64,000 bases of DNA from Halomonas sp. GT. GTDB lineage: Bacteria; Pseudomonadota; Gammaproteobacteria; Pseudomonadales; Halomonadaceae. Made by a program: the position numbers and the translations under genes. Positions within the stretch are counted from its first letter, which is position 1. Each line of letters opens with the position of its first letter. Below are positions 27,543 through 39,023 of the stretch, one piece after another. Location of the stretch: positions 1,240,001 through 1,304,000 of the forward strand of contig NZ_CP020562.1 of NCBI RefSeq assembly GCF_002082565.1, read 5' to 3'. The notes beneath the pieces are model-generated. The model was not told where the DNA came from. It worked only from the letters and a program-made list of their open reading frames with translations, and did not search any database.

Positions 27543-28460
27543 CTACTTCTCTGCCCGTGCCCCGCCTAAATATTCATGCAGTAATTCAGCGTTATGGCGC
27601 AACATAGCCGGGTAGTTATAGGCAGAGCCGTCGGCATCGCTCAAGGTATCTACGTATAAAGGCCCAGCTAGCGAAAGCTCCATTTCTCTGGCATGTGCAT
27701 CCATGTGGATATAGGGTGACGTACTTTCATAGAACAGTGCAGGCGGGCGTTTTTGTAAGAGGCGCATGCTCATTGCTTCCATCGCCTGGGCACTGCCAAT
27801 TGTCTCGCTGCCAATCCCCCAAATGGCTGTGTATTCAAAACGGTATGCACGGGCAAAGTAGGCCATGGAGGCTTCGCTGGTAGTGAGCATGCGATTGGTT
27901 TGCGGAATACCTTCCAAGCGTTCATTGAGTTGATGATCTAGCAGCGTTAATGCTTCTCGAGTTTCCGTTGCACGCGAGGTAAATGCATCAGCCTGATCGG
28001 GATAGTGCTCAATAAGCGTTTTTTCTATCACATCAACATAAGCGGCTGCCCCTTTCGGGTCCATCCACATATGCGGATCAGTGCTGTCTTTATATTGGCC
28101 TACGGGAATCGGTAGCGGCTCATAATCGGCACTTTCTGCAAGTGCTATCAGTGTTAGTGAATCATCTGCCATAGCTTCAATATGCCGTATCCATGGCTCT
28201 AGCCCATGTCCGTTGTAGAAAACAATGTCAGCTTCCTCAACAGCCAATGCATTTGGCGGTTGAAGCTCCCAGCGGTGCACATCTTCGCCTGTGGGCACAA
28301 TGGTTGTAATGCTGATGCTGTCGCCCGCCACACGCTTCACTAAATCTTTAATAACTGAAAACGAAGCGATAACTTTAAACGAGGTGTCTCCCAGCGCGTG
28401 AGTGCTGCTGACAGTCGTCATCAATACGAGCGTTATTATCCAGGGTGCTCGATTGTCCAT
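27543..28460 (-). CDS. Metal ABC transporter substrate-binding protein (Mn/Fe type, cluster 9)
   Basis: Periplasmic metal-binding protein, 305 residues, with a signal peptide ending near residue 22. Probable ligands are His62 (E-D-V-H-R-W-E), His130 (D-P-H-M-W-M-D-P), Glu196 (T-S-E-A-S) and Asp271 (Y-V-D-T-L-S-D). The His-His-Glu-Asp set is that of Mn/Fe carriers such as PsaA, MntC and SitA. Zinc carriers (ZnuA) have a third His and a His-rich loop, both absent here. No permease or ATPase gene is adjacent, which is unusual. Its end is bordered by the 7-bp repeat array. Confidence 0.88.
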   Translation of the reverse strand: MDNRAPWIITLVLMTTVSSTHALGDTSFKVIASFSVIKDLVKRVAGDSISITTIVPTGEDVHRWELQPPNALAVEEADIVFYNGHGLEPWIRHIEAMADDSLTLIALAESADYEPLPIPVGQYKDSTDPHMWMDPKGAAAYVDVIEKTLIEHYPDQADAFTSRATETREALTLLDHQLNERLEGIPQTNRMLTTSEASMAYFARAYRFEYTAIWGIGSETIGSAQAMEAMSMRLLQKRPPALFYESTSPYIHMDAHAREMELSLAGPLYVDTLSDADGSAYNYPAMLRHNAELLHEYLGGARAEK

Positions 28461-28798
28461 GTCACGCTCCTAACGCATTAAAAAGTCGGCAGATAATAAA
28501 GATAGTATAGGTCCGTTGCCAGTTTCGTTATGCTGCCAAGTTGCTTAAACCTAGCAGGAGGGGCTAAACAGTTGCCTTCAGGATTTTTATTTACTTTGAA
28601 AAGCCCCTCACAATTTACTGATAAACTCGGCGCTAGTTCCCCACTGAAAACTACCAGAGTACTCAACCGTGGTTTGTTGGTTGGCCCTCTAAAATAAGTG
28701 TAAATGTCTCAGTCGACCCTTGGCCCTGCAAGTGGTGCTTGGGTTGGGGTATCATCCCAGCAAAGTGGTTTGTCTAATGTGATGGAGTAAGTGGGGCG
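28461..28798. other. Intergenic region between metal-binding-protein gene and trpG
   Basis: A 338-base divergent promoter region. I see no convincing gene: the short frames on both strands lack ribosome-binding sites and family features. A weak promoter-like pair lies at 28596-28625. A small hairpin (TGGG/CCCA near 28754-28768) has no U-tract, and I found no Trp-rich leader peptide, so attenuation is not evident. Confidence 0.6.
28596..28625 (+). promoter_or_regulatory. Possible sigma-70 promoter for trpGDC
   Basis: TTGAAA (28596-28601), an 18-base spacer and GATAAA (28620-28625), about 175 bases before trpG. The match is 5/6 and 4/6 to consensus. Weak support; other starts are possible. Confidence 0.3.
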
Positions 28799-29404
28799 AT
28801 GGCGCAAGTGCAGGTAGTGCAACGTGTGTTGATGATCGATAATTATGACAGCTTCACGTTCAATATCGTCCAATACCTTGGTGAGCTGGGGGCCGAGGTA
28901 ATGACCTATCGCAATGATGAACTTACCCTTGAACAAATTGGCGCTTTAGCGCCTACCCATTTAGTCATTTCACCGGGACCATGCACCCCCAACGAGGCGG
29001 GCATATCGCTGGCGGCGATTGACCACTTCGCAGGTAAATTGCCTATTTTAGGGGTTTGTCTTGGGCATCAGGCGATTGGGCAAGTTTACGGTGGTAAAGT
29101 GGTGCGAGCACCTCAGGTAATGCATGGTAAAACGTCGGCTGTAGTGCACAGTGGGCAGGGGGTTTTTAGCGGGCTCGAAAACCCGCTAGAAGTGACCCGT
29201 TATCATTCACTCGTGGTAGAAAAAAACAGCTTGCCAGAGTGTTTTGAAATCACTGCTTGGACCGCAGACGATGACGTTACGCCAGGGCTGATAATGGGCT
29301 TTCGTCATCGCAGCCTGGATGTTGAAGGGGTACAGTTCCACCCTGAGTCCATACTCACGCGCCAAGGCCATGCGTTATTGGCTAACTTTTTAAAACGCGG
29401 CTGA
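28799..29404 (+). CDS. trpG: Anthranilate synthase component II (glutamine amidotransferase)
   Basis: Supplies ammonia from glutamine to anthranilate synthase (TrpE), and often also to PabB as PabA. It has 201 residues and the class I GATase triad: Cys87 in G-V-C-L-G-H-Q, with His and Glu in Q-F-H-P-E-S. The start of the fold (M-I-D-N-Y-D-S-F-T) lies at residue 12, so the true start may be one of the GTG/ATG codons just downstream. It is the first gene of trpGDC; trpE is not adjacent. The pabB gene at 42.7 kb also lacks a neighbouring pabA, so this subunit could serve both. Confidence 0.92.
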   Translation: MAQVQVVQRVLMIDNYDSFTFNIVQYLGELGAEVMTYRNDELTLEQIGALAPTHLVISPGPCTPNEAGISLAAIDHFAGKLPILGVCLGHQAIGQVYGGKVVRAPQVMHGKTSAVVHSGQGVFSGLENPLEVTRYHSLVVEKNSLPECFEITAWTADDDVTPGLIMGFRHRSLDVEGVQFHPESILTRQGHALLANFLKRG

Positions 29405-29440
29405 TTGCCAAATTTATACGCTTTAGGGGCTTTTCTGTTC

Positions 29441-30460
29441 ATGCAAATGCGAGATGCAATTAACGCGGTGATGCGCCGCGAAGACCTCTCTTTCAATGCG
29501 ATGCACGCGCTAATGCGTCAGATCATGACCGGCGAAGCCTCCGATGCGCAAATTGGCGGCCTGCTAGTGGGACTCGCCATGAAAGGCGAGAGCGCCGAGG
29601 AAATTAGTGCGGCGGCACAGGTTATGCGCGAGCTCATGAAGCGTGTTGAACTGCACACCGACAACGTAGTCGATATTGTCGGCACCGGCGGTGATGGAGC
29701 GAACCTGTTTAATGTTTCTACGGCGGCTAGCTTTGTGGCTGCTGCCGGGGGCGCTCATGTCGCCAAGCATGGTAACCGTAGCGTCTCCTCGTCGTCGGGC
29801 AGTGCAGATCTTTTCGATATCGCTGGCATTTACCTTGATCTTAAGCCTGAACAGGTGGCGCGCTGTATTGAGCAGGTAGGTGTGGGCTTTATGTTTGCCC
29901 CCAATCACCACCCGGCCATGCGCTATGCTATCGGGCCGCGCCGGGAAATGGGCGTGCGCACGCTGTTTAATATCCTTGGCCCATTGACCAACCCAGCAAG
30001 CGCACCTAACCAAGTGCTGGGCGTTTACTCGCTTGAGCTAGTGCCGTTGATGGCTGAAGTGCTGCGCAAGCTCGGCAGTCGACACGTGTTGGTGGTGCAC
30101 TCTGAAGATGGTTTGGATGAAATTTCTTTGGCTGCCCCTACGCGTGTAGCTGAACTAAAAAATAGCGAAATTACTGAGTACACCATTACTCCCGAAGAGT
30201 TGGGTATCGAGCGTCAAAGCCTGGCGCCATTAAAAGCGACCAGCGCTGAAGATAGCCTACGGTTAGTGAAGGCCTCTCTTAGTGGCGAAGGGGCAGCGGC
30301 GGATATAGTGGCACTAAATGCTGGTGCAGCACTTTACTGCTCGGGTGTGGCCGATAGCTTAAAAGAGGGTGTGATGGTGGCTCAGGATGCACAGGCTTCC
30401 AAGCTGCCGTTAGAGAAGCTTCGAGAGCTTTCACACTTCACTAGCGTCTTTAAAGGGTGA
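29441..30460 (+). CDS. trpD: Anthranilate phosphoribosyltransferase
   Basis: Second step of tryptophan synthesis: anthranilate plus PRPP gives phosphoribosyl anthranilate. It has 339 residues. Family motifs are [14 protein letters not shown] (PRPP binding), K-H-G-N-R-S-V-S-S and G-P-L-T-N-P. The frame is open from a TTG directly after trpG (29405), but AGGGG at 29425-29429 and family length favour the ATG at 29441; a second ATG follows at 29447. It overlaps or abuts trpC. Confidence 0.93.
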   Translation: MQMRDAINAVMRREDLSFNAMHALMRQIMTGEASDAQIGGLLVGLAMKGESAEEISAAAQVMRELMKRVELHTDNVVDIVGTGGDGANLFNVSTAASFVAAAGGAHVAKHGNRSVSSSSGSADLFDIAGIYLDLKPEQVARCIEQVGVGFMFAPNHHPAMRYAIGPRREMGVRTLFNILGPLTNPASAPNQVLGVYSLELVPLMAEVLRKLGSRHVLVVHSEDGLDEISLAAPTRVAELKNSEITEYTITPEELGIERQSLAPLKATSAEDSLRLVKASLSGEGAAADIVALNAGAALYCSGVADSLKEGVMVAQDAQASKLPLEKLRELSHFTSVFKG

Positions 30461-30468
30461 ATAATCTA

Positions 30469-31272
30469 ATGACTGACCAGGCAACGCCAACAATTTTAAC
30501 GCGTATTTTGGCTCGTAAAGACGAAGAAGTAGCCGAGCGCCGACAGGCGGTTTCTGAAGCAGATTTGCTGGCGCTGGCCGACAAACAAAGCGCCCCACGT
30601 GGCTTTATTAATGCGCTGAATGACCGTATTGCCGCAGGTGATGCGGCGGTCATCGCTGAGGTGAAAAAAGCCTCGCCTTCCAAGGGCGTGATGCGTGAAG
30701 ATTTTCATCCTGACGATATCGCTAAACGTTATGCAGAGGGCGGCGCAGCCTGCTTGTCAGTATTGACGGATGCTGATTTCTTCCAGGGGCATGAAGACTT
30801 TCTGATCGCTGCCCGCGATGCCTGCGACCTTCCCGTTATTCGTAAAGATTTTATTACCCATAGCTATCAGGTAACCGAGGCGCGTGCCATTGGTGCAGAT
30901 TGTATCCTGCTGATTGTAGCTGCTCTAGACGACTCTCAACTGCGCGATCTGCACCAGCAGGCCAATGCGTTAGGCATGGATGTGCTGGTAGAAGTGCATG
31001 ACGCTGTTGAGTTAGAGCGTGCCCTAGCGCTGGATCTAAAACTGGTAGGTATTAACAACCGTAATCTGCATACCTTCGAGACCAGCCTGAATACCACATT
31101 AGACCTACTGCCGCGCATTCCTGAGGGCGTCACGGTTATCACCGAATCCGGTATCCATACCCGAGATGACGTAGAGCTAATGCGCGACCATGAGGTGAAC
31201 GGTTTCTTGGTTGGTGAAGCCTTCATGCGTGAAGAGGACCCTGGCCAAGCCCTCAAGCGGCTCTTCTTTTAA
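30469..31272 (+). CDS. trpC: Indole-3-glycerol phosphate synthase
   Basis: TIM-barrel enzyme that closes the indole ring in tryptophan synthesis, 267 residues. Conserved segments are [12 protein letters not shown] (catalytic Lys), V-L-T-D, I-R-K-D-F-I, L-V-E-V-H, I-N-N-R-N-L and I-T-E-S-G-I. A GTG at 30457 overlapping the trpD stop is an alternative; I chose the ATG because AAGGGTGA sits about 9 bases before it. It is a stand-alone TrpC, not fused to TrpF. It converges on ydiJ with a 22-base gap. Confidence 0.93.
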   Translation: MTDQATPTILTRILARKDEEVAERRQAVSEADLLALADKQSAPRGFINALNDRIAAGDAAVIAEVKKASPSKGVMREDFHPDDIAKRYAEGGAACLSVLTDADFFQGHEDFLIAARDACDLPVIRKDFITHSYQVTEARAIGADCILLIVAALDDSQLRDLHQQANALGMDVLVEVHDAVELERALALDLKLVGINNRNLHTFETSLNTTLDLLPRIPEGVTVITESGIHTRDDVELMRDHEVNGFLVGEAFMREEDPGQALKRLFF

Positions 31273-31294
31273 TTGACGGTGTTTAAAGCGTTGA

Positions 31295-34200
31295 TTAACT
31301 TGCCCGCTTGAGGCACGTAAGTAGCGCCTGAAGCGGGTGGTGCAATGTTTGTGCTGAGTAGCGCTTCACCTGGCTGCGGCAGGAGTAGCCGGTGGCGAGC
31401 AGCTTGCCCGCGTTTTCCTCGGCTTCCACCTGGGGCTGCCAGGATTGGGCGTAGATCGTCTTCGACGTTTCGACATTGCGGGTTTCATGCCCGTAAGTGC
31501 CGGACATACCGCAGCAGCCGGTCGCCATCAGCTCAAGCTCTAAGCCAAACGCCGCAAACACCTGCTGCCAGGCCTTGGGGCTGCCCGGTGCGTTGGTTTT
31601 TTCGGTGCAGTGGGACAGCAGCTTAAAGCCAGGATCGGTTAAGTTCAGCTGGCGAGGCGCTAGCGTGTTAATGCGGGTGGCCAGCCACTCTTGCAGCATC
31701 AACACCTCGGGGACCTGCTCGGCCCCCAGGGCTTTGACGTATTCTTGGCGGTAGGTCAGCGTCATGGCGGGGTCGATCCCTACCATCGGTACGTCGAACT
31801 CTGCCAACGCCCGCAGGCGCTTGGCCTGTTTTTCCGCTGTGCGCTCAAAGGCGCCTAAAAAGCCCTGCACCTGCAGCGGTTTGCCGTTGGCAGAAAATGG
31901 CATCACAAACACTCGCAGATTCAGCCGCGACAGCAGTTCCACCACGTCCATCACCAGCTTGGCTTCAAAGTGGCTGGTGAACGCATCCTGGACAATAATC
32001 ACGCTGTTAGCGCGCTGCTGCTCGGTAAGCAGTACCAGCGAGGTGGGCGTGGCTTCCGCAACGCCCCAGGCGCGCAACTGCTTTTTCACGCTGGCACGGG
32101 ATAGCTGTGGGGAGTCACTCATTCCAAGCCCTTTACGCATCAGGCTATCTACCCAGCGCTGGTTGAGTAGGGCGTTATACAGCGGCGCAACCTTGGCAAG
32201 GGTTGGCAACATGAATTCGGTGCCACCGATGATGTAATCGCGCAGCGGGCGTAAATAGCGGCCGTGGTAGACCTCTAAAAACTGCGAACGGAACTGCGGC
32301 ACATTGACCTTAATCGGACACTGGCCTGCACAGGATTTACACGCCAAGCAACCCGCCATGGCATCGTAAACTTGGTGAGAATAGTCGTGGTGTTGCTTAC
32401 GGCTGAGCGTATTGGCAACGCGCAGTGGAAAGCGTTTAATAAAGCCCCAGCCGTTTTCGGTTTTCTTTTTGCGCGACTCTTCCACCACATCGATCCCTGC
32501 CTGGGACTGCAGACGCAGCCACTCACGCATCAAGCTGGCACGGCCTTTGGGCGAATGCACACGGTCACGGGTAGCCTTCCAGGAAGGGCACATGGGGTCA
32601 TCAAGGTCGTAGTTGTAACAGGCACCGTTGCCGTTGCAATACACCGCCGCGTCATAGGCCTGCCAAGCACGTTCATCAATGGTGCGATCTAACTGGCCGC
32701 GCAGGGTGACGCCATCAATCGTTAACAGTTCAGGGTCGCTGTCTTTGGCAATCAGGTTATTGCTTTCGGCGGGAGACGCGATTTTGCCGGGGTTTAGCTG
32801 GTTATGCGGATCAAACGCGGCTTTGACGCGCTGCAGGCTGGGGTAGAGTTCACCAAAAAATTTGGGGCCGTACTCTGAGCGCACGCCTTTGCCGTGTTCC
32901 CCCCATAACAACCCGCCATACTTCTGGGTCAGGGCTGCCACTTCATCGGAAATCTCACGAATCAGTTTTTCCTGCTCGGGATCTTTCATATCCAGTGCCG
33001 GGCGCACGTGCAGCACCCCCGCATCGACATGGCCAAACATCCCGTAGGAGAGCTTTCGGGCATCCAGCGCGGCGCGAAACTCAGTAATAAAATCAGCCAA
33101 GTGCTCCGGTGGTACGGCGGTGTCTTCTACAAAGGCAATCGGGCGTTTCTCGCCCTGCACATTGCCCAGCAAACCCACTGAGCGTTTGCGCATGGCGTAG
33201 ACTTTTTGGATCTGCGGACGACCTTCCGCCAGGGTGTAGCCTAAGCGCTCAACGGTAGCGTCTTGGCTCAAATGGTCAGTGAACGCCTGTACCCGTTCCG
33301 CCAAGCGCTCAGGATCATCGTCATTAAACTCGATCAGGTTAATGCCACAAATCGGCGTACTGCCGGTGGCGGGGAAAAACTCAGCTACGCTGTCCCAGAC
33401 AAAGTCTTCCATGGCCAGCTGCAACACGGTGTCGTCGATGGTTTCAATCGAGGTGGGCCGAGCGCTGCTGGCCATCAATGCCTTGGCATCGCGCAGCGCG
33501 TCCATAAAGCTGGAGTAACGCACATTGATCAAAGTGGCGTGCTGGGGAATCGGCAGCACGTTCAATACCGCTTCATTCAAAAAGCCCAACGAGCCTTCCG
33601 AACCACACAGCAAGCTGTTCAGGTTCAGCTGGCCTTGCGCTTCCCGCAGGTGCGCCAGATCGTAGCCGGTTAAGCAGCGGTTGAGCGGCGGAAATTTCGC
33701 CTCAATCAGCTCACGCTGCTGGTCGATAATCTCAGCGGCGGTGGAGTGCACGCGACCAAGGATGCCTTCTTGTTGGCACTCAGCCTGTTCTTCTTCAGCG
33801 CTAAGCGCGCGGCTATGCAGATGCTGCCCCCCCAGCAGAACCGTGTCCAGTTCCAGCACATGGTCACGGGTTTTGCCGTACTCGCAGCTGCCCTGGCCGC
33901 TGGCATCGGTGGAGATCATGCCGCCGATGGTGGCACGGTTAGAAGTAGACAGCTCCGGGGCAAAAAACAACCCATGGGGCTTCAGCGCCGCGTTGAGTTG
34001 ATCCTTCACCACGCCCGCCTGAACGCGCACCCGCCGTGCCTCTACATCAATCGATAGGATCTGGTTCATATGGCGGGAAACGTCCACCACGATGCCGTCG
34101 GTCAACGACTGGCCGTTGGTACCGGTGCCGCCGCCCCGAGGCGTGAGCACGATATCGCGGTGGGGCAGCTCAGCAGCCAGCTTGGCAAGGCGTTCCAGGT

Positions 34201-34399
34201 CTTCCGCGTGCTTAGGAAACACCGCCGCCTGAGGCAGACGCTGGTAAATAGAGTTATCCGTTGCCAGCACCGTACGGTTGGCGTAGTCCGGGGCAATCTC
34301 GCCTTCAAAGCCACGGGCACGCAAGGCTTCGAGGAAACGCACGTAATGAGTGCTCAGGCGTTTAAACGGGGCCGTACGAGAATCCAAAGATGCAATCAT
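31295..34399 (-). CDS. ydiJ: YdiJ-type FAD-linked oxidase / D-2-hydroxyacid dehydrogenase with Fe-S domain
   Basis: Large (1034-residue) flavo-iron-sulfur protein like E. coli YdiJ (about 1018). The N-terminal FAD-binding type 4 domain has P-R-G-G-G-T-G-T-N-G-Q-S-L (about 85-97). An FAD oxidase C-terminal domain follows (H-V-D-A-G-V-L-H-V-R-P). The C-terminal part has a ferredoxin motif, C-L-A-C-K-S-C-A-G-Q-C-P near residue 685, and a late C-C-G-M-S-G-T-Y-G-H cluster. Members oxidise D-2-hydroxyglutarate or D-lactate-type substrates and pass electrons to the respiratory chain. Several stretches look more GC-rich than neighbouring genes. It stands alone. Confidence 0.88.
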   Translation of the reverse strand: MIASLDSRTAPFKRLSTHYVRFLEALRARGFEGEIAPDYANRTVLATDNSIYQRLPQAAVFPKHAEDLERLAKLAAELPHRDIVLTPRGGGTGTNGQSLTDGIVVDVSRHMNQILSIDVEARRVRVQAGVVKDQLNAALKPHGLFFAPELSTSNRATIGGMISTDASGQGSCEYGKTRDHVLELDTVLLGGQHLHSRALSAEEEQAECQQEGILGRVHSTAAEIIDQQRELIEAKFPPLNRCLTGYDLAHLREAQGQLNLNSLLCGSEGSLGFLNEAVLNVLPIPQHATLINVRYSSFMDALRDAKALMASSARPTSIETIDDTVLQLAMEDFVWDSVAEFFPATGSTPICGINLIEFNDDDPERLAERVQAFTDHLSQDATVERLGYTLAEGRPQIQKVYAMRKRSVGLLGNVQGEKRPIAFVEDTAVPPEHLADFITEFRAALDARKLSYGMFGHVDAGVLHVRPALDMKDPEQEKLIREISDEVAALTQKYGGLLWGEHGKGVRSEYGPKFFGELYPSLQRVKAAFDPHNQLNPGKIASPAESNNLIAKDSDPELLTIDGVTLRGQLDRTIDERAWQAYDAAVYCNGNGACYNYDLDDPMCPSWKATRDRVHSPKGRASLMREWLRLQSQAGIDVVEESRKKKTENGWGFIKRFPLRVANTLSRKQHHDYSHQVYDAMAGCLACKSCAGQCPIKVNVPQFRSQFLEVYHGRYLRPLRDYIIGGTEFMLPTLAKVAPLYNALLNQRWVDSLMRKGLGMSDSPQLSRASVKKQLRAWGVAEATPTSLVLLTEQQRANSVIIVQDAFTSHFEAKLVMDVVELLSRLNLRVFVMPFSANGKPLQVQGFLGAFERTAEKQAKRLRALAEFDVPMVGIDPAMTLTYRQEYVKALGAEQVPEVLMLQEWLATRINTLAPRQLNLTDPGFKLLSHCTEKTNAPGSPKAWQQVFAAFGLELELMATGCCGMSGTYGHETRNVETSKTIYAQSWQPQVEAEENAGKLLATGYSCRSQVKRYSAQTLHHPLQALLTCLKRAS

Positions 34400-34485
34400 A
34401 GTTGATCAAGCCGTCACTGCAGGGAGCGGATAGGGAAGACGCTACTTTACCGCAGCTACCGCGGCTCTGCATCTTGATGGCAGTC

Positions 34486-35088
34486 TTATGCGCTGCCAAG
34501 CGCTTCTTTTACCAGCGCTGCACTGGTAGCGCTCATGGGCAGTGCCAGAGCGAGTGTATGTGCTTGGGGTGACATCTTGCCCCAGGTTTTTTGCACAATA
34601 CGTACCATATGGTTGTGCTCGACCTTGCGGGAGAAATCTGCAAAATAATTTTCCAAAAACACTAGGCAGGCGCAATCTTCCAGCACTTGCACATCGGCAT
34701 CCCGACCAAGCCCTTTCTTGCGGATAATCGTTGCGGTTCGTTCGGCGTCTGCTGCGCTATAGCCAGCATCGCGCATCAGTTTGGCAGTGGTATCGCCCGC
34801 GCGCTCACCCTGATCGCGACGCCAGGTTAAATAGCCTATGCGCCCTTCAGGGTAATCGCTGCGCGGTACAAGCCAGCGCTGGAGATGCTGGGCGCGTACT
34901 GCCAAACGCAACAGCTCGGTAGTGGCTGATTGTAATTGTGCTAACCAATGGCTCATACGCTGGGCATAGGCAAGTTCCTGGGGCAGGGGGGTGCCATCGG
35001 CAAGGGTGGTTTGGCGCGGATCTTGAGAGTGAAGTGCATCGATGGCTGTTAGAGTTTGTTCAAACGCAGAAGGCATAAGAATTCGCAT
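34486..35088 (-). CDS. DUF4202 family protein
   Basis: A soluble protein of about 200 residues with DUF4202 features: an A-Q-H-L-Q-R-W segment (a His that resembles the start of an HD-type site), I-P/Y-R-x-Y-P-like W-L-V-P-R-S-D-Y-P-E-G-R, a Y-L-T-W-R-R-D motif and K-G-L-G-R-D-A-D-V-Q-V-L-E-D. These suggest a helical, HD-like metal fold, but no activity is established for the family. Two in-frame ATGs (35100 and 35088) are possible starts, neither with a clear ribosome-binding site. It follows the symporter terminator and precedes ydiJ on the same strand. Confidence 0.75.
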   Translation of the reverse strand: MRILMPSAFEQTLTAIDALHSQDPRQTTLADGTPLPQELAYAQRMSHWLAQLQSATTELLRLAVRAQHLQRWLVPRSDYPEGRIGYLTWRRDQGERAGDTTAKLMRDAGYSAADAERTATIIRKKGLGRDADVQVLEDCACLVFLENYFADFSRKVEHNHMVRIVQKTWGKMSPQAHTLALALPMSATSAALVKEALGSA

Positions 35089-35133
35089 AGTTAGGGGCAA
35101 TTAACAACATGCTAGCAGGTTAGCGCCTAGCCA

Positions 35134-35166
35134 TAAAAAAAACGCCTGCTGCAAAGGCAGCAGGCG
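35134..35166 (-). terminator. Rho-independent terminator of the dicarboxylate symporter gene
   Basis: Perfect 10-bp GC-rich stem (35143-35152 with 35157-35166) and a 4-base loop. On the minus strand it is followed by a run of eight U. It lies 24 bases after the symporter stop. Confidence 0.88.
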
Positions 35167-35189
35167 CTAAAGCAATCTTCACAGGAAGT

Positions 35190-36443
35190 CTACGTGCGGC
35201 TGTTGTTATAAACCTCTTCGTTTAGCTCGCCTTCGCTTTTGCCCACGAGCGTCGTGACCATCAAATCACCTGCCACGTTTACGCTGGTGCGAGCCATATC
35301 CAGAATACGGTCTATACCGGCAACCACTGCAATGGCTTCCAAGGGTAGGCCAATTTGTGCCATTACAATCGACAGCATTATGAGGCCCGCGCCGGGAACG
35401 CCCGCGGTGCCAATTGAGGCCAGCGTACCGGTGGCCACAATCATACCGTAATCCATCATGGTTAAATCAGTACCGGTCATTTGGGCAATAAACAGCACTA
35501 CTACGCCTTGGTAAAGCGCCGTGCCGTCCATATTAATCGTCGCGCCCACGGGTAGCACAAAGCCAGATACGCCTTCTGAAACCCCTAGGTTTTTTTGCGC
35601 ACAGCGAATTGACACCGGTAGCGTGCCTGCAGATGAGGCAGAGGAGAACGCCACCACAATGGCATCCAAGCTTCCTTGTAGGTAGCGGACAGGATTCAAG
35701 CGGCCGAGTAGTGAAATAAAGCCAGAATAAACCACTAGCACGTGCAGAATGCTGGCGAGATACACCACGCCAATAAGCTTGGCCAGCGGCAGCAGGATTT
35801 CTAAGCCGTACTGGCCTGAGACGTGAGCAATTAAGCCAAATACGCCGAATGGGGCAAAGGCCATGACAATCCCCGTAAGCTTGTACATTGCTTCAGCAAA
35901 GCTATCGAAAACCTTCATAACTGGCTCGCCTTTTTCGCCAATCAGCGTTAGCGAAATACCTAAGCCAATGGCAAATACAATGATCTGCATAATGTTGCCA
36001 TTAGCCAAGGCATCGAGAGGGTTGCGCGGCACTAAGTTAACCAGAATAGAAATCAGGGAGGGGGCTTCGTTTGCCGCCACTTCTGCATCGAAGCTTAAAT
36101 TGACGCCAACCCCAGGCTGTAACAAGGTGGAAAGCATCAGGCCAATGCTGATTGCAAAGGCCGTGGTCACCAGATACAACGTAATGGTGCGCGCACCAAT
36201 GCGCCCCATCTTTTGCGGGTCCCGCATGGAGGTAATACCCACTATCAGCGTCGAGAACACTAGTGGAACAATCAGCATCATTATGGCGTTAATGAAGATA
36301 TCGCCGAGTGGCTTAAAGATGCTGGCAGTTTCACCCAGCATTGCCCCTGCTAACACCCCTAGCGCCAACCCCGCCAGAATTTTTTTCCATAGCGCGATTC
36401 CACGCCACCAAGAAAATTTTCCCTTTTGCGCTGTTTCCTGCAC
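35190..36443 (-). CDS. Dicarboxylate/amino acid:cation symporter (DAACS family)
   Basis: Secondary transporter of the GltP/DctA family, 417 residues, with about eight membrane helices and two re-entrant loops. The Ser-rich loop S-S-A-S-S-A-G-T-L-P-V-S and the motif G-A-T-I-N-M-D-G-T-A-L-Y are diagnostic; a D-x-x-x-x-x-x-V-N-V-A-G-D segment lies near the C-terminus. Substrates in this family are glutamate, aspartate or C4-dicarboxylates with Na+ or H+; which one applies cannot be decided here. AGGAG lies about 6 bases upstream of the ATG. Single-gene unit with its own terminator. Confidence 0.9.
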   Translation of the reverse strand: MQETAQKGKFSWWRGIALWKKILAGLALGVLAGAMLGETASIFKPLGDIFINAIMMLIVPLVFSTLIVGITSMRDPQKMGRIGARTITLYLVTTAFAISIGLMLSTLLQPGVGVNLSFDAEVAANEAPSLISILVNLVPRNPLDALANGNIMQIIVFAIGLGISLTLIGEKGEPVMKVFDSFAEAMYKLTGIVMAFAPFGVFGLIAHVSGQYGLEILLPLAKLIGVVYLASILHVLVVYSGFISLLGRLNPVRYLQGSLDAIVVAFSSASSAGTLPVSIRCAQKNLGVSEGVSGFVLPVGATINMDGTALYQGVVVLFIAQMTGTDLTMMDYGMIVATGTLASIGTAGVPGAGLIMLSIVMAQIGLPLEAIAVVAGIDRILDMARTSVNVAGDLMVTTLVGKSEGELNEEVYNNSRT

Positions 36444-38831
<2,388 letters not shown>

Positions 38832-39023
38832 AGGTCACTTCCTTACTGAGAGAGCCAATGATTAGCGTTAACTAACTTATAGTGTGACGCTGCTTTGAAG
38901 GCCGAAGCGCCATAAAGTTCACTGGCTAAGAGTCGAAGCAAAGCAGTTGCTTAATATTGTCATGGTTTGTGCAATATCGCGCGAGCAGCCATGATGTATG
39001 GATTACATGCTAAGGAAAGGGCA

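Noticed and set aside
28478..28666. A 62-codon minus-strand frame in the gap before trpG.
   Set aside because: No Shine-Dalgarno site and no family features; composition like non-coding DNA.
31764..32237. Long plus-strand frames (157 codons and others) opposite the ydiJ gene.
   Set aside because: High G+C and codon bias of ydiJ open frames on the other strand; the YdiJ protein has full-length family motifs and is certain.
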